Below, piece by piece: positions 1-10,114 of a DNA stretch of 64,000 nucleotides. A program made the translations under genes and the position numbers. A model generated the notes under the pieces. The model saw only the letters and a program-made list of their open reading frames with translations. It ran no database searches and was not told the origin of the DNA. Origin of the DNA: Allgaiera indica (GTDB taxonomy: Bacteria > Pseudomonadota > Alphaproteobacteria > Rhodobacterales > Rhodobacteraceae). The DNA is taken from positions 1 to 64,000 of the forward strand of contig NZ_FNOB01000008.1 in NCBI RefSeq assembly GCF_900106675.1, given 5' to 3'. Position 1 is the first letter of the stretch. Every line of letters begins with the position of its first letter.

Positions 1-51
1 CTTGGTGTTCATGCCGCCCTTTGTCCGGCCAATCAGGCGTCCACGCCCCCC
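1..51 (-). CDS. IS5-family transposase, second reading frame (partial)
   Basis: On the minus strand, a frame shifted by -1 from the first transposase ORF reads GGRGRLIGRTKGGMNTK up to the window edge. This matches the start of the DDE catalytic part of IS427-type transposases (the GRTKGGMNTK stretch). It has no start codon of its own here, so it is presumably translated by -1 ribosomal slippage on the homopolymer run (five A then six G on the minus strand; complement at 46-56). Only the first residues are visible. Confidence 0.65.
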
Positions 52-380
52 TTTTTCACGCCCATGCTGGTCGCTGTTCGGTGTGCCTTCAGGTAAGTGG
101 CGTCGATCATCACAGTCTTCTTTTCGCCATGCTCGGCGGCCAGACCGGCCATCATCCGGGCGAAGATGCCCTTGTCACTCCACCGTTTCCAACGGTTGTA
201 CAGCGTCTTGTGCGGCCCATAGGCAGCAGGGGCATCGCGCCACCGTAAACCATTGCGATTGATAAAAATAATTCCACTCAACACGCGCCGATCATCAACG
301 CGGGGTTTGCCGTGTGACTTGGGGAAGAAGGGCTCAAGACGCGCCATCTGCGCATCCGTCAGCCAGAAGAGATCAGACAT
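33..380 (-). CDS. IS5-family transposase, N-terminal frame (orfA)
   Basis: A 115-residue protein starting MSDLFWLTDAQMARLEPFF, the N-terminal DUF4096-type helix-turn-helix part of IS5/IS427 transposases. The RVDDRRVLSGI and GLRWRDAP stretches and VMIDATYLKAHRTA, carrying the first catalytic Asp of the DDE triad, are visible. The ATG at 380 is preferred over an in-frame upstream ATG at 431 because it gives the usual family N-terminus. The ORF ends just after the run of six G (minus strand), and the family continues in the -1 frame, so this is one half of a frameshift-fused transposase rather than a broken gene. Confidence 0.85.
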   Translation of the reverse strand: MSDLFWLTDAQMARLEPFFPKSHGKPRVDDRRVLSGIIFINRNGLRWRDAPAAYGPHKTLYNRWKRWSDKGIFARMMAGLAAEHGEKKTVMIDATYLKAHRTATSMGVKKGGVDA

Positions 381-447
381 GTTCACCGCTCGTTTTTCGA
401 ACTGTGAATCACGCGGCCAACCGGAAATCAATGGGTCCTGACCCTAG

Positions 448-883
448 GCAGTGCGCGCAGTCGGCCTTCGGCCACCTTCTCGCACTGCCGTTCGCCGGGG
501 GCTGCGCCCCCGGACCCCGGCGCCGCTGACGCGCCGCCAGGGACGCGCGCCGCCCTCCCTGACCCGCCCGGGGCCGTCCGCCGGAGCAGGGTCATCGTTC
601 CGCACTCCCCCTGCACCCCCTGCTCGAAGGGGCGTCGCTCGCCACTGCCCTTCACCCCTGGCCGCCGTCCGCGGGACCGAGGGGCATTCGCCACCCCTCT
701 GGACACCCCCGGCGTCTCCGACGGCTCGGGGACCGTTCCGGACGCCCCGAGGCCCCGGCTCCCGGGGGAGGTCGTTCCGCATTCCGCCCCCGAACCCCCA
801 CCTGCTCGCGCCGCCGAACCGGATCCCGCCAAAGGGGAAGTGCTGAAGCGGGCGTCGGCACGGCAACCCAACCGGAGAAACCA
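448..883. other. GC-rich gene-free stretch between IS and PemK-like ORF
   Basis: About 435 bases of very GC-rich sequence, open in most frames without recognisable protein signatures. It contains a perfect hairpin at 495-513 and many CCCC/GGGG runs. The only likely functional element is the ribosome-binding segment GGAGAAACC immediately before the ATG at 884. Long ORFs across it on both strands look like composition artefacts. Confidence 0.6.
495..513. repeat. Perfect GC hairpin, 8-bp stem
   Basis: CCGGGGGC (495-502), loop TGC, GCCCCCGG (506-513). There is no T tract, so it is not a classical intrinsic terminator. Short GC hairpins of this kind are common in intergenic accessory DNA of Rhodobacteraceae; its role is unknown. 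Confidence 0.5.
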
Positions 884-1705
884 ATGTCTGATGCCACCAC
901 CGCTGAGATCGCCCAGACCCCTGCGACCAACTGGCGTGACCACCTCGCCTGGGGCGATGTCGTCGCCTTCCGTTTCCCCCATTCGGAACGCGACGACAGC
1001 TACCGCCCGAAAGTCCGGCCCTGCGCCGTCCTCGACGTCGTGAGCTTTGCGGGCCGGCGCTTCGCGACGCTTGCCTACGGCACCACCGCCGACAGCAAGG
1101 CGAACCAGGACTATGAGACCCGGGTGACCCGCCCCGAGGCCCTGGCCGCGATCGGCCTCGACAAGCCCACCCGCTTCGTGGGCTCCCGGCGCATCACGGT
1201 CTCGCTGAACAACCCGGGCTTCAGCCTGGGCGAGTGCGGCACGCCGATGCTCGGCCAGATGATCGGCGCCGATCGGGAGCGGCTGAACGCGGTTCGTGCC
1301 CGCCTCTTCGCCGAGGCCGACATGGCCGCAGAGCACCATGCCGAACGCCGCCGCGAGCTTCGGGATCGCCGCAAGGCCGATCGTGCGCCGCTGCCGCCCG
1401 TCGTCGAGCTTCGCCGTCCGCGCGCGAGCGCGGCTCCCGCAACGACGGGCTGTTGCGCAACACCCTCTACATCGGGATCGCGCGGCTCGGGCAGACGCAT
1501 CGCCAGGACGATCCCTAGACCGGCAAGCGCAAGGTCACGGCCACGCCGGAGGAGGTCATCGAAGCTCAGATCCCTGAGCTCAGGATCGTGCCGCAGGAAG
1601 ACTGGGACGCGGCCCAGGCCCGGACCCTCGAGAGTGCGGAAAAGGGGAAGGCGGCGGGCAACGCCCGCGCCGCCCATCGCAGCCGCTATCTGCTGTCGGG
1701 GCTGA
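884..1705 (+). CDS. PemK/MazF-like protein with aberrant C-terminal extension
   Basis: The first ~165 residues (to about base 1380-1400) look like a coherent domain: WGDVVAFRFP near residue 22, RPCAVLDVVSF, GRRFATLAYGTT, and a C-terminal Arg/Glu-rich helix (AEHHAERRRELRDR). The RGD-like beta-strand followed by RPxxVL resembles PemK/MazF (CcdB-fold) proteins; this is a fold-level guess and toxin activity is unproven. The start ATG has GGAGAAACC just upstream. After about base 1400 the frame runs through sequence that in another frame encodes a recombinase, giving a low-complexity Arg/Ser/Pro tail with no domain. The native stop codon was therefore probably lost in a rearrangement. No antitoxin-like partner is adjacent. 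Confidence 0.55.
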   Translation: MSDATTAEIAQTPATNWRDHLAWGDVVAFRFPHSERDDSYRPKVRPCAVLDVVSFAGRRFATLAYGTTADSKANQDYETRVTRPEALAAIGLDKPTRFVGSRRITVSLNNPGFSLGECGTPMLGQMIGADRERLNAVRARLFAEADMAAEHHAERRRELRDRRKADRAPLPPVVELRRPRASAAPATTGCCATPSTSGSRGSGRRIARTIPRPASARSRPRRRRSSKLRSLSSGSCRRKTGTRPRPGPSRVRKRGRRRATPAPPIAAAICCRG

Positions 1706-2345
1706 TGGTCTGCGACTCCTTGCGGCGCGCCCTATGTCATGTGCGGCAAGACCCGCTACGGCTGCCAGGGCAACCGCGATGGCAGCTGCACGAACAAGGT
1801 GACGATCCGCCGCGACCGCATCGAGAACCCCGTCTCCAACCGCCTCCGCGAGGCGCTGCTGGCGCCGGCGTTGACCGAGGCCTTCGAGGCCGCGATCCAG
1901 GCGGAGCGCAAAGCGCTGCGCAAGGGCGACCCGGACCAGCCGGTCAAGCGGCTGCGCAAGCAGCATAAGGAGTTGAAGAAAAAGCTCGAGTACTACTTCA
2001 GGGCCATCGAGGACGGCATGCTGTTCGAGCAGGTGAAGGACCGGATGAGTGAGATCAAGCTCGCTGCCGCCGAGGCCGAGAGCCGCGAGGCCAAGGCCCC
2101 GCCGCCCGACCCGGTCGTGGCCTACGAAGTGGTGCTCCGACGACTGGAGGAGCTCTTGGGCCACCCGGACTTCGTCCACCAGGCCCACGAGCATCTGGAC
2201 GCCCTGATCCATCGGATCACGCTCAGGCCAGATCCCACAGCACCGGACGGCATGGCTGCCGAGATCCTTTGGGATCTCGGCTCTTTGCTTTCCGCCGGAG
2301 GCTATGGGGCTGCGTGGGCCAGTCGTTTCAGATCCAACCCGCAAC
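1420..2345 (+). pseudogene. Large serine recombinase remnant (recombinase and zinc-ribbon parts)
   Basis: Frame 1 from about 1420 reads RNDGLLRNTLYIG, the end of the 'recombinase' domain of large serine recombinases. It is broken by a TAG at 1516-1518, resumes with TGKRKVTATPEEV, and reaches a zinc-ribbon beginning LLSGLMVC. One extra T near 1719-1721 then shifts the frame; removing it restores a CDSCGAPYVMCGKTRYGC-type ribbon. It continues in frame 2 through a Lys/Arg/Glu-rich coiled-coil region (VKRLRKQHKELKKK) to about 2340. The catalytic resolvase domain is absent. After about 2345 the open frame runs antisense into pckA without family similarity, so the native 3' end is also gone. It is non-functional. 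Confidence 0.85.
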
Positions 2346-2395
2346 TGACGGTCGGGTCAGGGGGCAGCGCCCCTGCTGCAGAAACCGCAACAATA

Positions 2396-2413
2396 GGGCC
2401 CCCGCGGGGACCC
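2396..2413 (-). terminator. Candidate terminator hairpin downstream of pckA
   Basis: On the minus strand GGGTCCCC-GC-GGGGGCCC forms an 8-bp stem with one T-G pair, about 25 bases past the pckA stop and followed by TATTGTTG. It is placed as expected for ending pckA transcription; the T-rich tail is weak. Confidence 0.5.
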
Positions 2414-2438
2414 TTCGTTCCCCTGTCGGCCCCGGCCC

Positions 2439-4037
<1,599 letters not shown>

Positions 4038-4378
4038 CTGCAGGCTCCCGATGCCGTGGCGGCGGCATTCACTTTGGTCAGCATGCGGCGCCCTGTCGTA
4101 CCGCGTGGCGCCGATCGGCCCCCGAGGAAGCCGACACTCGCCCTATAACACGCGTCCGAAACGATGGAACAGCGGGCTTGGGTGTCGTTAGCGCAACCAA
4201 TGATACGATAGCGCCACCATCGCGGGAAGGTGAGGCAAATTAGTCAAAGATTTGGAATTTTCGCCTCTTCTGGACCCGCCCGTGCAGGTGATTCGCAGTT
4301 TCCAGTTGATTCCGCATGTCGGAAAACCGACAATATGGCAAAAAGCAGGCAATCAGAGCAGTATAGGGGATTGGTGAA
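4038..4378. promoter_or_regulatory. Divergent control region of pckA and chvI
   Basis: 341 bases with no convincing ORF. The chvI-proximal half is clearly more AT-rich than the coding DNA (for example 4230-4262 and 4315-4378) and should hold its promoter; AGGGG lies upstream of the chvI ATG. On the pckA side, two imperfect related segments, GTTAGCGCAACC (4188-4199) and GATAGCGCCACC (4207-4218), could be half-repeats of an operator. I could not assign a -35/-10 pair with confidence. Confidence 0.5.
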
Positions 4379-5080
4379 ATGTCGAGGATCGCGCTTGTCG
4401 ACGATGACAGGAATATCCTGACATCGGTCTCTATGACCCTGGAGGCAGAGGGGTTCGAGGTCGAGACATACAACGATGGTCAGTCCGCGTTGGACGCGTT
4501 CAACAAGCGGCTGCCGGACATGGCCGTGCTGGACATCAAGATGCCGCGGATGGACGGGATGGATCTGCTGCAGCGGCTGCGGCAGAAGACCTCGATGCCG
4601 GTGATCTTCCTGACCTCGAAGGATGACGAGATCGACGAAGTCCTGGGCCTGCGCATGGGCGCCGACGACTATGTGAAGAAGCCCTTCAGCCAACGCCTGC
4701 TGGTCGAACGCATCCGCGCGCTTCTGCGCCGGCAAGAGGCGATCAGCACGGGCGAGGTCGCGACCACCGAAGACACGAAGGTGATGGAACGTGGCAGCCT
4801 GACAATGGACCCGCTGCGCCATGCGGTGCTGTGGAAGGGCATGGATGTTTCGCTGACGGTGACCGAATTCCTGCTGCTTCAGGCGCTTGCGCAGCGGCCC
4901 GGCTTCGTGAAAAGCCGCGATCAGCTGATGGACATCGCCTATGATGATCAGGTCTATGTCGATGACCGCACGATCGACAGCCATATCAAGCGTTTGCGCA
5001 AGAAGATGCGCTCTGTCGATCCGGAATTCTCGGCGATCGAGACCCTTTACGGCATCGGCTACAGATACAACGAAGAATGA
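4379..5080 (+). CDS. chvI: Two-component response regulator ChvI
   Basis: A 233-residue OmpR-family regulator. The receiver domain (1-120) has acidic residues D8-D9, phosphoacceptor D52 ([12 protein letters not shown]) and VKKPF. The C-terminal winged helix (about 130-230) has [16 protein letters not shown] and ends [14 protein letters not shown]. The match to alphaproteobacterial ChvI/ExoI is strong from motif, length and the adjacent sensor, whose start overlaps this stop (ATGA). ChvGI systems respond to acid or envelope stress and influence exopolysaccharide, central carbon and motility genes in rhizobia; targets here are not known. Confidence 0.93.
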   Translation: MSRIALVDDDRNILTSVSMTLEAEGFEVETYNDGQSALDAFNKRLPDMAVLDIKMPRMDGMDLLQRLRQKTSMPVIFLTSKDDEIDEVLGLRMGADDYVKKPFSQRLLVERIRALLRRQEAISTGEVATTEDTKVMERGSLTMDPLRHAVLWKGMDVSLTVTEFLLLQALAQRPGFVKSRDQLMDIAYDDQVYVDDRTIDSHIKRLRKKMRSVDPEFSAIETLYGIGYRYNEE

Positions 5081-6801
5081 CGCTGACCTCACGGATCGAT
5101 ACTGTAGAGCCGGCCCCGGAGAAGAAGAAGGCCGGCGGCCGCGCCGACGTTCTGCTGGGCGAGGACTGGGTCGCCGCGGATGGCGACAAGGAGGCGCGTG
5201 ACAGGCGCCGCCGGTCGGGGTTCGTGTCGCTCAATCGTTCGCCCCTGGCGCGCAAGATCATTACCTTCAACCTGATGGCGCTGATCCTGCTGGTCGCGGG
5301 GGTGCTCTACCTCAACCCGTTCCGCGACAGCCTGGTACAGCAGCGCGAAAACGCGTTGGTGGCCCAGACCCGGTTGATCGCCACGATGATCTCGGGCGGC
5401 CTGCCGGCGGCGGATCAGTCCGGCGCCGCCCCCTCGACCGACCAGATCGCCCAGCGCGCCTCCGCAAGCCTGGCGCATGGGGTGGAATTGTTCGTCTACG
5501 ACGCGGACGGGCTGCAGGTGACCAAGGCGGTCGGCCAGGCGCAAAGCGCGCTGCTGACGAAGGATGCGTTGCACCGCAACACCGTCATCACCGGCTTCCT
5601 CAACTGGGTCTGGGACGGGATTTCCAGCGTGCTGACGCCCGATCGCGCGCCGCGGCCCGGCTATAATGCCGCCGATCAGGCCCGCGCGCTGTTCGCGGCG
5701 ACGGTGAAGGGCAGCACCCAGGTGAATACCGGCACCGATGGTCACGGCAACACGATCTTCGCGGTCGCCACCCCCATCGTGCATCAGGGCAAGGTGATCG
5801 GCGTCGTCGCCACGGCCTCGGCCGCGGGCGAGTTGGACCGCCTGGTGCGCTACGAGCGCGAGCAGGTGCTACAGATGTTCGTCATCGCCATCCTGGTGTC
5901 GATCGGGCTGTCGCTGGTGCTGGCCTCGACCATAGCCAACCCGCTGTCGGACCTCGCGGCCGCGGCGGAGCTGGGCCGCGACCGCCAGGCCCGCAAGATG
6001 AGCCCGGCGCGGGTCCGCATCCCCGACCTGGCCGCCCGCCCCGACGAGATCGGGCGCCTTTCGATCGCGCTGCGCGGCATGGTCGCGGCGCTTTATGACC
6101 GGATCGAGGCGAACGAGCAGTTCGCCGCCGACGTGGCGCATGAAATCAAGAACCCGCTGGCCAGCCTGCGTTCGGCCGTGGCCTCGATGAGCGTCGCCAA
6201 GCGCGAGGACCAGCGTGAGAAGCTGCTGAGCGTGATCGAACATGACGTGCGCCGCCTGGACCGGCTGGTCAGCGAGATATCGAACGCCTCGCGGCTTGAC
6301 AGCGAATTGGTCAAGGAAGAGGAAGAGCGTTTCAACCTGCTGAAAATGTTGGGCAATATCGGTGACCATCTGGGCAGGCAGGCCCAGGAGAAGGGGGTGG
6401 ATTTCATTACCGACCTGCCGTCGCAGCCGATCATGGTACACGGGCTGGAACAGCGGCTGGCGCAGGTCTTCGTCAACCTCATCTCCAACGCGATCTCCTT
6501 CTGCGAAGAGGGCGACGCGGTCCGCGTCTGGGCCCGCCAGCGCGAGAACCGGGTGCTGATCGTGGTCGAGGATACCGGCCCCGGCATTCCCGACCAGGCG
6601 CTGGGCAAGATCTTCAAGCGCTTCTATTCGGAACGCCCCGCAGGCCAGTTCGGTGACCATTCCGGCCTGGGCCTGTCGATCTCGAAACAGATCGTAGAGG
6701 CCCATGGCGGCGTCATCTGGGCCGAGAACATCCGCCCCACGGATGCCGACGTCACCTCTGACCCGCTGGGCGCGCGCTTCGTCGTGGGCCTGCCGGTGTG
6801 A
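5077..6801 (+). CDS. chvG: Sensor histidine kinase ChvG
   Basis: A 574-residue inner-membrane kinase. After a ~65-residue cytoplasmic leader there is a first membrane helix ([19 protein letters not shown]), a ~200-residue periplasmic sensor, and a second helix ([18 protein letters not shown]). HAMP follows, then the phosphoacceptor H-box [15 protein letters not shown] (H355), and N, G1 and G2 boxes ([27 protein letters not shown]). ATGA overlap with chvI implies co-translation. The next gene, hprK, starts with GTG overlapping this stop (GTGA), so two-component and PTS genes form one transcript unit. Confidence 0.94.
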   Translation: MTLTSRIDTVEPAPEKKKAGGRADVLLGEDWVAADGDKEARDRRRRSGFVSLNRSPLARKIITFNLMALILLVAGVLYLNPFRDSLVQQRENALVAQTRLIATMISGGLPAADQSGAAPSTDQIAQRASASLAHGVELFVYDADGLQVTKAVGQAQSALLTKDALHRNTVITGFLNWVWDGISSVLTPDRAPRPGYNAADQARALFAATVKGSTQVNTGTDGHGNTIFAVATPIVHQGKVIGVVATASAAGELDRLVRYEREQVLQMFVIAILVSIGLSLVLASTIANPLSDLAAAAELGRDRQARKMSPARVRIPDLAARPDEIGRLSIALRGMVAALYDRIEANEQFAADVAHEIKNPLASLRSAVASMSVAKREDQREKLLSVIEHDVRRLDRLVSEISNASRLDSELVKEEEERFNLLKMLGNIGDHLGRQAQEKGVDFITDLPSQPIMVHGLEQRLAQVFVNLISNAISFCEEGDAVRVWARQRENRVLIVVEDTGPGIPDQALGKIFKRFYSERPAGQFGDHSGLGLSISKQIVEAHGGVIWAENIRPTDADVTSDPLGARFVVGLPV

Positions 6802-7286
6802 GCGCGGCCAGGACACCCGGATCAGGACCGAGGCTGGAACCCGGGTCCGAATCGGGGCCGGGATCGGAAGACGAACCTATCCTACATGCCTCATGCGTGG
6901 CGCTCGACGGACGCGGAGTGCTGATCCTGGGGCCCTCGGGGGCGGGCAAATCAGGGCTTGCCTTGCAGCTGATGGCGCTGGGCGCACGCCTGGTCGCCGA
7001 TGACCGTACCCGCCTAAGCGCGCGCGCGGGCAGCCTGATCGCCCGCGCGCCCGCCGCCATCGCGGGCCGGATCGAAGCCCGCGGCCTTGGCATCCTCGCC
7101 GCCGACGCCGTGGGCGAGGCCGTGGTCGCCCTGGCGGTCGATCTGGGCCAGACCGAAACCGACCGCCTGCCGCCCGACCGCCGGCTGACGCTGATGGGAT
7201 GCACAGTGCCACTTTGTCACGGGATCTCGAGCGGCCATTTCCCTGCCGCGATCGTGCAATATCTTCGGGCGGGACGGATCGCATGA
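6798..7286 (+). CDS. hprK: HPr kinase/phosphorylase, short alphaproteobacterial type
   Basis: 162 residues with Walker A GPSGAGKS at 45-52 and the region [14 protein letters not shown]. It is far shorter than Firmicute HprK (about 310 residues): only the catalytic kinase core is present, as usual in alphaproteobacteria. It should phosphorylate the regulatory Ser of HPr encoded four genes on (S46). It starts at GTG 6798, overlapping the chvG stop by 4 bases; the first ~25 residues ([20 protein letters not shown]) are low-complexity and probably disordered. rapZ begins inside its stop codon (ATGA). Confidence 0.9.
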   Translation: MSAARTPGSGPRLEPGSESGPGSEDEPILHASCVALDGRGVLILGPSGAGKSGLALQLMALGARLVADDRTRLSARAGSLIARAPAAIAGRIEARGLGILAADAVGEAVVALAVDLGQTETDRLPPDRRLTLMGCTVPLCHGISSGHFPAAIVQYLRAGRIA

Positions 7287-8197
7287 GGCCCACAATGGCA
7301 GCCCAGGAAACCGGACATCGTGTCGTATTGGTCTCCGGCCCTTCGGGCGCTGGCCGTTCCACGGCGATCTCGGCGCTCGAGGATCTGGGCTTCGAGACCA
7401 TCGACAACCTGCCCCTCAGTCTGATCCCGCGCCTGCTGGACGGCCCCCCGCTGGAGCGCCCGACAGCGCTGGGCATCGACGTGCGCAACCGCGATTTCAG
7501 CGCCGCCGCGCTGATCACCCTGATCGACCGGCTGACCGAACGCCCCGAGATCGCGCTGGAACTGCTTTACCTCGACTGTAGCGAGGACGAGTTGATCCGC
7601 CGCTATTCCCAGACCCGGCGGCGCCACCCGCTGGCCCCGGACGAGAACCCGGCGGAAGGTATCCGGCGCGAGGCCGATCTGCTGACCCCGATCAGGACGC
7701 GCGCCGACGTGCTGATCGTCACCACGGACATGAGCCCCCACGATCTGCGCGCCGAGCTTGAGCGCTGGTTCGGAAGTGGCGAGGGCCCGCGAATGGCCGT
7801 CTCGGTTCACTCGTTCTCCTACCGTCGGGGGGTGCCGCGCGGGGTGGACATGATCTTCGACACCCGCTTTTTGCGAAACCCCCATTGGGAGGCCACGCTG
7901 CGCGCCCTTGATGGCCGCGACCCCCTGGTTGCCGCCTATATCTGGCAAGACCCGAACGCGCAGGCCTTCTTCGACAAAATCATGGAACTGCTGGCGATCA
8001 CCATGCCGGCCCAGGTCGACGAGGGCAAGCCGCACCTGTCCATCGGCTTCGGCTGCACCGGTGGCCAGCACCGGTCGGTCGCGATGGCGGAAATGCTTGC
8101 GCAGACGCTTGCGGATCAGGGCTGGGCGGTGGCAAAACGGCATAGGGAGCTTGAGCGCCGGGGCTCTGCAATCACCGGCACGGAGGAGCGTTCTTGA
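7283..8197 (+). CDS. rapZ: RapZ-like nucleotide-binding protein (former YvcJ/YhbJ)
   Basis: 304 residues. The N-terminal P-loop is GPSGAGRS followed by [14 protein letters not shown], the family hallmark; the C-terminal domain has [12 protein letters not shown]-like sequence ([11 protein letters not shown] seen). In enterobacteria RapZ binds small RNAs and directs RNase E to glmZ; in alphaproteobacteria the family sits with PTS regulators and its role is less clear. ATG 7283 (ATGAGGCCC) was chosen because it forms an ATGA overlap with hprK; an in-frame ATG lies four codons later. The upstream extension to 7199 is only antisense-free readthrough within hprK. Confidence 0.92.
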   Translation: MRPTMAAQETGHRVVLVSGPSGAGRSTAISALEDLGFETIDNLPLSLIPRLLDGPPLERPTALGIDVRNRDFSAAALITLIDRLTERPEIALELLYLDCSEDELIRRYSQTRRRHPLAPDENPAEGIRREADLLTPIRTRADVLIVTTDMSPHDLRAELERWFGSGEGPRMAVSVHSFSYRRGVPRGVDMIFDTRFLRNPHWEATLRALDGRDPLVAAYIWQDPNAQAFFDKIMELLAITMPAQVDEGKPHLSIGFGCTGGQHRSVAMAEMLAQTLADQGWAVAKRHRELERRGSAITGTEERS

Positions 8198-8598
8198 TCG
8201 GAATCGTGATCGTCGCACATGGCGGGCTCGCACGGGAATATCTGGCTGCGGTCGAGCACGTCGTCGGCGCCCAGACAGGCATCCGCGCGATCACCATCGA
8301 GAACGATCACGATCGCAGCGCCAAGCAGGCCGAGATCATCCGCGCCGCCGACGAGGTCGACGATGGCACCGGCGTTGTCGTGGTGACCGACATGTTCGGC
8401 TCTTCGCCCTCCAACCTCAGCCTGCCGGCCTGCGCCGGGCGCGACCGCCGCATCCTTTACGGCGCAAATCTTCCCATGCTGGTCAAATTGGCGAAATCAC
8501 GCCGTCTTCCGGTGACCGATGCCGTCAGGGCCGCTATGGAAGCGGGACGAAAATATATAGATAGCATGGAGATCGGCGGAGGGGACCAAGATCCATGA
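8194..8598 (+). CDS. PTS EIIA component, mannose/fructose (ManX-like) type
   Basis: 134 residues, a free-standing EIIA-Man domain. The phosphoacceptor His is H9 in [14 protein letters not shown], and the conserved [14 protein letters not shown] loop follows near residue 65. No IIB/IIC/IID transporter genes are nearby, so this is a regulatory rather than sugar-transport EIIA. TTG is the start: it overlaps the rapZ stop (TTGA). The preceding sequence GGAGGAGCG supplies a ribosome-binding site. The ptsH ATG overlaps its stop (ATGA). Confidence 0.92.
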   Translation: MIGIVIVAHGGLAREYLAAVEHVVGAQTGIRAITIENDHDRSAKQAEIIRAADEVDDGTGVVVVTDMFGSSPSNLSLPACAGRDRRILYGANLPMLVKLAKSRRLPVTDAVRAAMEAGRKYIDSMEIGGGDQDP

Positions 8599-8864
8599 CC
8601 ACGAAGACCATCCAGATCATCAATGAAAAAGGCCTGCACGCCCGCGCCTCGGCGAAGTTCGTCGAAGTGGTCGAGGCGCATGATGCCGAGGCCGAGGTCT
8701 CGAAGGACGGCATGTGCGTGTCGGGCGATTCGATCATGGGCCTTTTGATGTTGGCAGCGCCGCGCGGAAGCTCTATTGAGATCCGAGTCAGCGGACCTGA
8801 GGCCGAGAAGTTGGCCGATGCGCTGGAAGCTCTGGTTGCCGACAGGTTCGGGGAAGATTTCTAA
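8595..8864 (+). CDS. ptsH: Phosphocarrier protein HPr
   Basis: 89 residues. H15 (KGLHARASAKF) accepts phosphate from enzyme I, and S46 (GDSIMGLLML) is the HprK target site. The protein should relay phosphate to the ManX-like EIIA encoded immediately upstream. Enzyme I (ptsP or ptsI) is not in the window and must be elsewhere. Last of the overlapping chvI-ptsH chain. Confidence 0.95.
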   Translation: MTTKTIQIINEKGLHARASAKFVEVVEAHDAEAEVSKDGMCVSGDSIMGLLMLAAPRGSSIEIRVSGPEAEKLADALEALVADRFGEDF

Positions 8865-8904
8865 TCGGGTATCAATTCAAGAAACCCCGTGGGACGGTTC
8901 ACCT

Positions 8905-9777
8905 GTGACGGACCATAGCCAAGAAAACCACAACTTCATCGGTGACCCCGACTACAAACCCTATGAGAAGCGCAGGCTTTCCTACGCGGGGACTTTCACC
9001 AATCCGTGGAAATCGAACGCCATCCGCGCGATCGAGATGGCCACCGGAAAGCTGACGCTGCTGCATCTGATCCGGCAGTTCGAAGCCCGGGGTCCGGCGC
9101 GGGGCCAGGAATTCTGGGATCGCACGCTCGAGGTGATGGGGATCGCGTTGCGAACACCCGCCGAACAGATCGCGCGGATTCCGAAGGAAGGCCCCGTCGT
9201 GGTGGTCGCGAACCATCCGCACGGCCTGGTCGATGGGCTTGTGATGGGGTGCCTCGTGGGCCAGGTCCGCCAGGATTTCAAGATCCTCACCCGGTCGCTC
9301 CTGACCGGGATCGAGGAGATTTCCTATCACATGGTGCCGGTTCCCTTCCCGCATGAAGAGGACGCCCAGAAGAAGGGCCTGGAGATGCGCCGCCATGCGA
9401 TGGACCATCTCAAGGACGGCGGCGTGGTGATTCTGTTTCCCTCCGGACAGGTCGCGGCCTCGGAAACCTGGTTCGGCCCCGCGGTCGAGGCCGAGTGGAA
9501 CCCCTTTACCGCGAAGATGGTGCTGCGCAGCGGCGCGGCGGTGCTGCCGATCTTCTTTCCGGGGCAGAATTCGCGCTGGTACCACATTGCGAACAAGCTG
9601 TCGCCGACGTTGCGCCAAGGCCTTCTTCTGCATGAAATCGCACATGCGCTGAACAAACCGCAAGCGCCGGTCATCGGCGCCCCAATTCCCCCGGAAGAGA
9701 TCAGCCCCTGGACCACCAATCCCAGGGGTTTCATGTCCTGGCTGCGCGAGCGCACCCTGGCCCTGCGCGAGACATAA
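8905..9777 (+). CDS. Lysophospholipid acyltransferase-like protein (PlsC superfamily)
   Basis: 290 residues. The acyltransferase signature is NHPHGLVDG (N103-G111; His104 and Asp110 are the likely catalytic pair, spaced as in the ACT14924-like subgroup of LPLATs). A second block, LFPSGQVAASE, lies near residue 176 in place of the usual FPEG. It has no clear transmembrane segments. It could be a glycerophospholipid or ornithine-lipid O-acyltransferase; substrate unknown. GTG 8905 is chosen (GGACGG upstream); the reading frame upstream of it overlaps ptsH and is not coding. It follows ptsH by 40 bases and may be cotranscribed. Confidence 0.8.
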   Translation: MTDHSQENHNFIGDPDYKPYEKRRLSYAGTFTNPWKSNAIRAIEMATGKLTLLHLIRQFEARGPARGQEFWDRTLEVMGIALRTPAEQIARIPKEGPVVVVANHPHGLVDGLVMGCLVGQVRQDFKILTRSLLTGIEEISYHMVPVPFPHEEDAQKKGLEMRRHAMDHLKDGGVVILFPSGQVAASETWFGPAVEAEWNPFTAKMVLRSGAAVLPIFFPGQNSRWYHIANKLSPTLRQGLLLHEIAHALNKPQAPVIGAPIPPEEISPWTTNPRGFMSWLRERTLALRET

Positions 9778-9899
9778 GCCGTCTGTCCGTACGGCCCCAG
9801 AGGCCGAGCAAATTCGCCTTGCGCTCGGCGATGTCCGCGCGGGTTCGGATCCAATTGCCGAATTCACCGCGCCGAATTGCTGCGCCGCGGCGTTTATTT

Positions 9900-9914
9900 T
9901 ATCTCATTGAGATA
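9900..9914. promoter_or_regulatory. Perfect 15-bp palindrome upstream of ABC transporter
   Basis: TATCTCA-T-TGAGATA: 7-bp arms around one base, about 200 bases before the binding-protein gene. It has the geometry of a dimeric regulator's operator, but no regulator gene is adjacent to name a candidate. Confidence 0.5.
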
Positions 9915-9956
9915 TCATGAATTTTGACCGAGCATTCGTGATCCAATAAGAGATCA

Positions 9957-9994
9957 CCAATTCTCCCATATATTCAAATCAATGTGAGAATTGG
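9957..9994. promoter_or_regulatory. 9-bp inverted repeat CCAATTCTC...GAGAATTGG
   Basis: Perfect arms at 9957-9965 and 9986-9994 separated by 20 bases of AT-rich sequence. It may be a paired operator or a transcribed stem-loop. It sits about 120 bases before the start of the binding protein. Confidence 0.5.
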
Positions 9995-10114
9995 CAATTA
10001 AGCAAATTTGATCGAGATGATGGGCCGTCGCGTGCTAGCGTTTCGAAAAACAAGTCAACGAGCAGCAATCGTTGTGACGCCGGATCAAATTGTCCGCCAG
10101 AGGAGGAGACCCAA

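Larger units (their letters stand above)
1..447 (-). mobile_element. IS5-family (IS427-like) insertion sequence, cut by the window edge
   Basis: The first ~450 bases, read on the minus strand, encode the start of a two-frame IS5-family transposase preceded by a terminal segment. The upstream end is probably near 433-447, where an interrupted palindrome GGGTC-CT-GACCC is followed by CTAG, a target core common for this IS group (from memory; not verified against a reference element). The other end lies beyond base 1, so the second terminal repeat and target duplication cannot be examined. The exact boundary is an inference. Confidence 0.75.
9778..10114. promoter_or_regulatory. AT-rich control region of the amino-acid-type ABC transporter
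   Basis: 337 bases, strikingly AT-rich from about 9890 to 10020 in an otherwise GC-rich window. It contains two operator-like inverted repeats (listed separately). A weak promoter-like TTGATC at 10008-10013 has only a poor -10 (TGCTAG, 10033-10038). The translation signal AGAGGAGGAGA precedes the ATG at 10115. No small ORF is convincing. Confidence 0.65.

Noticed and set aside
428-1339. 303-codon minus-strand frame upstream of and across the PemK-like ORF
   Set aside because: GC-driven open frame with no start context or domain; the plus-strand ORF has a good ribosome-binding site and coherent domain.
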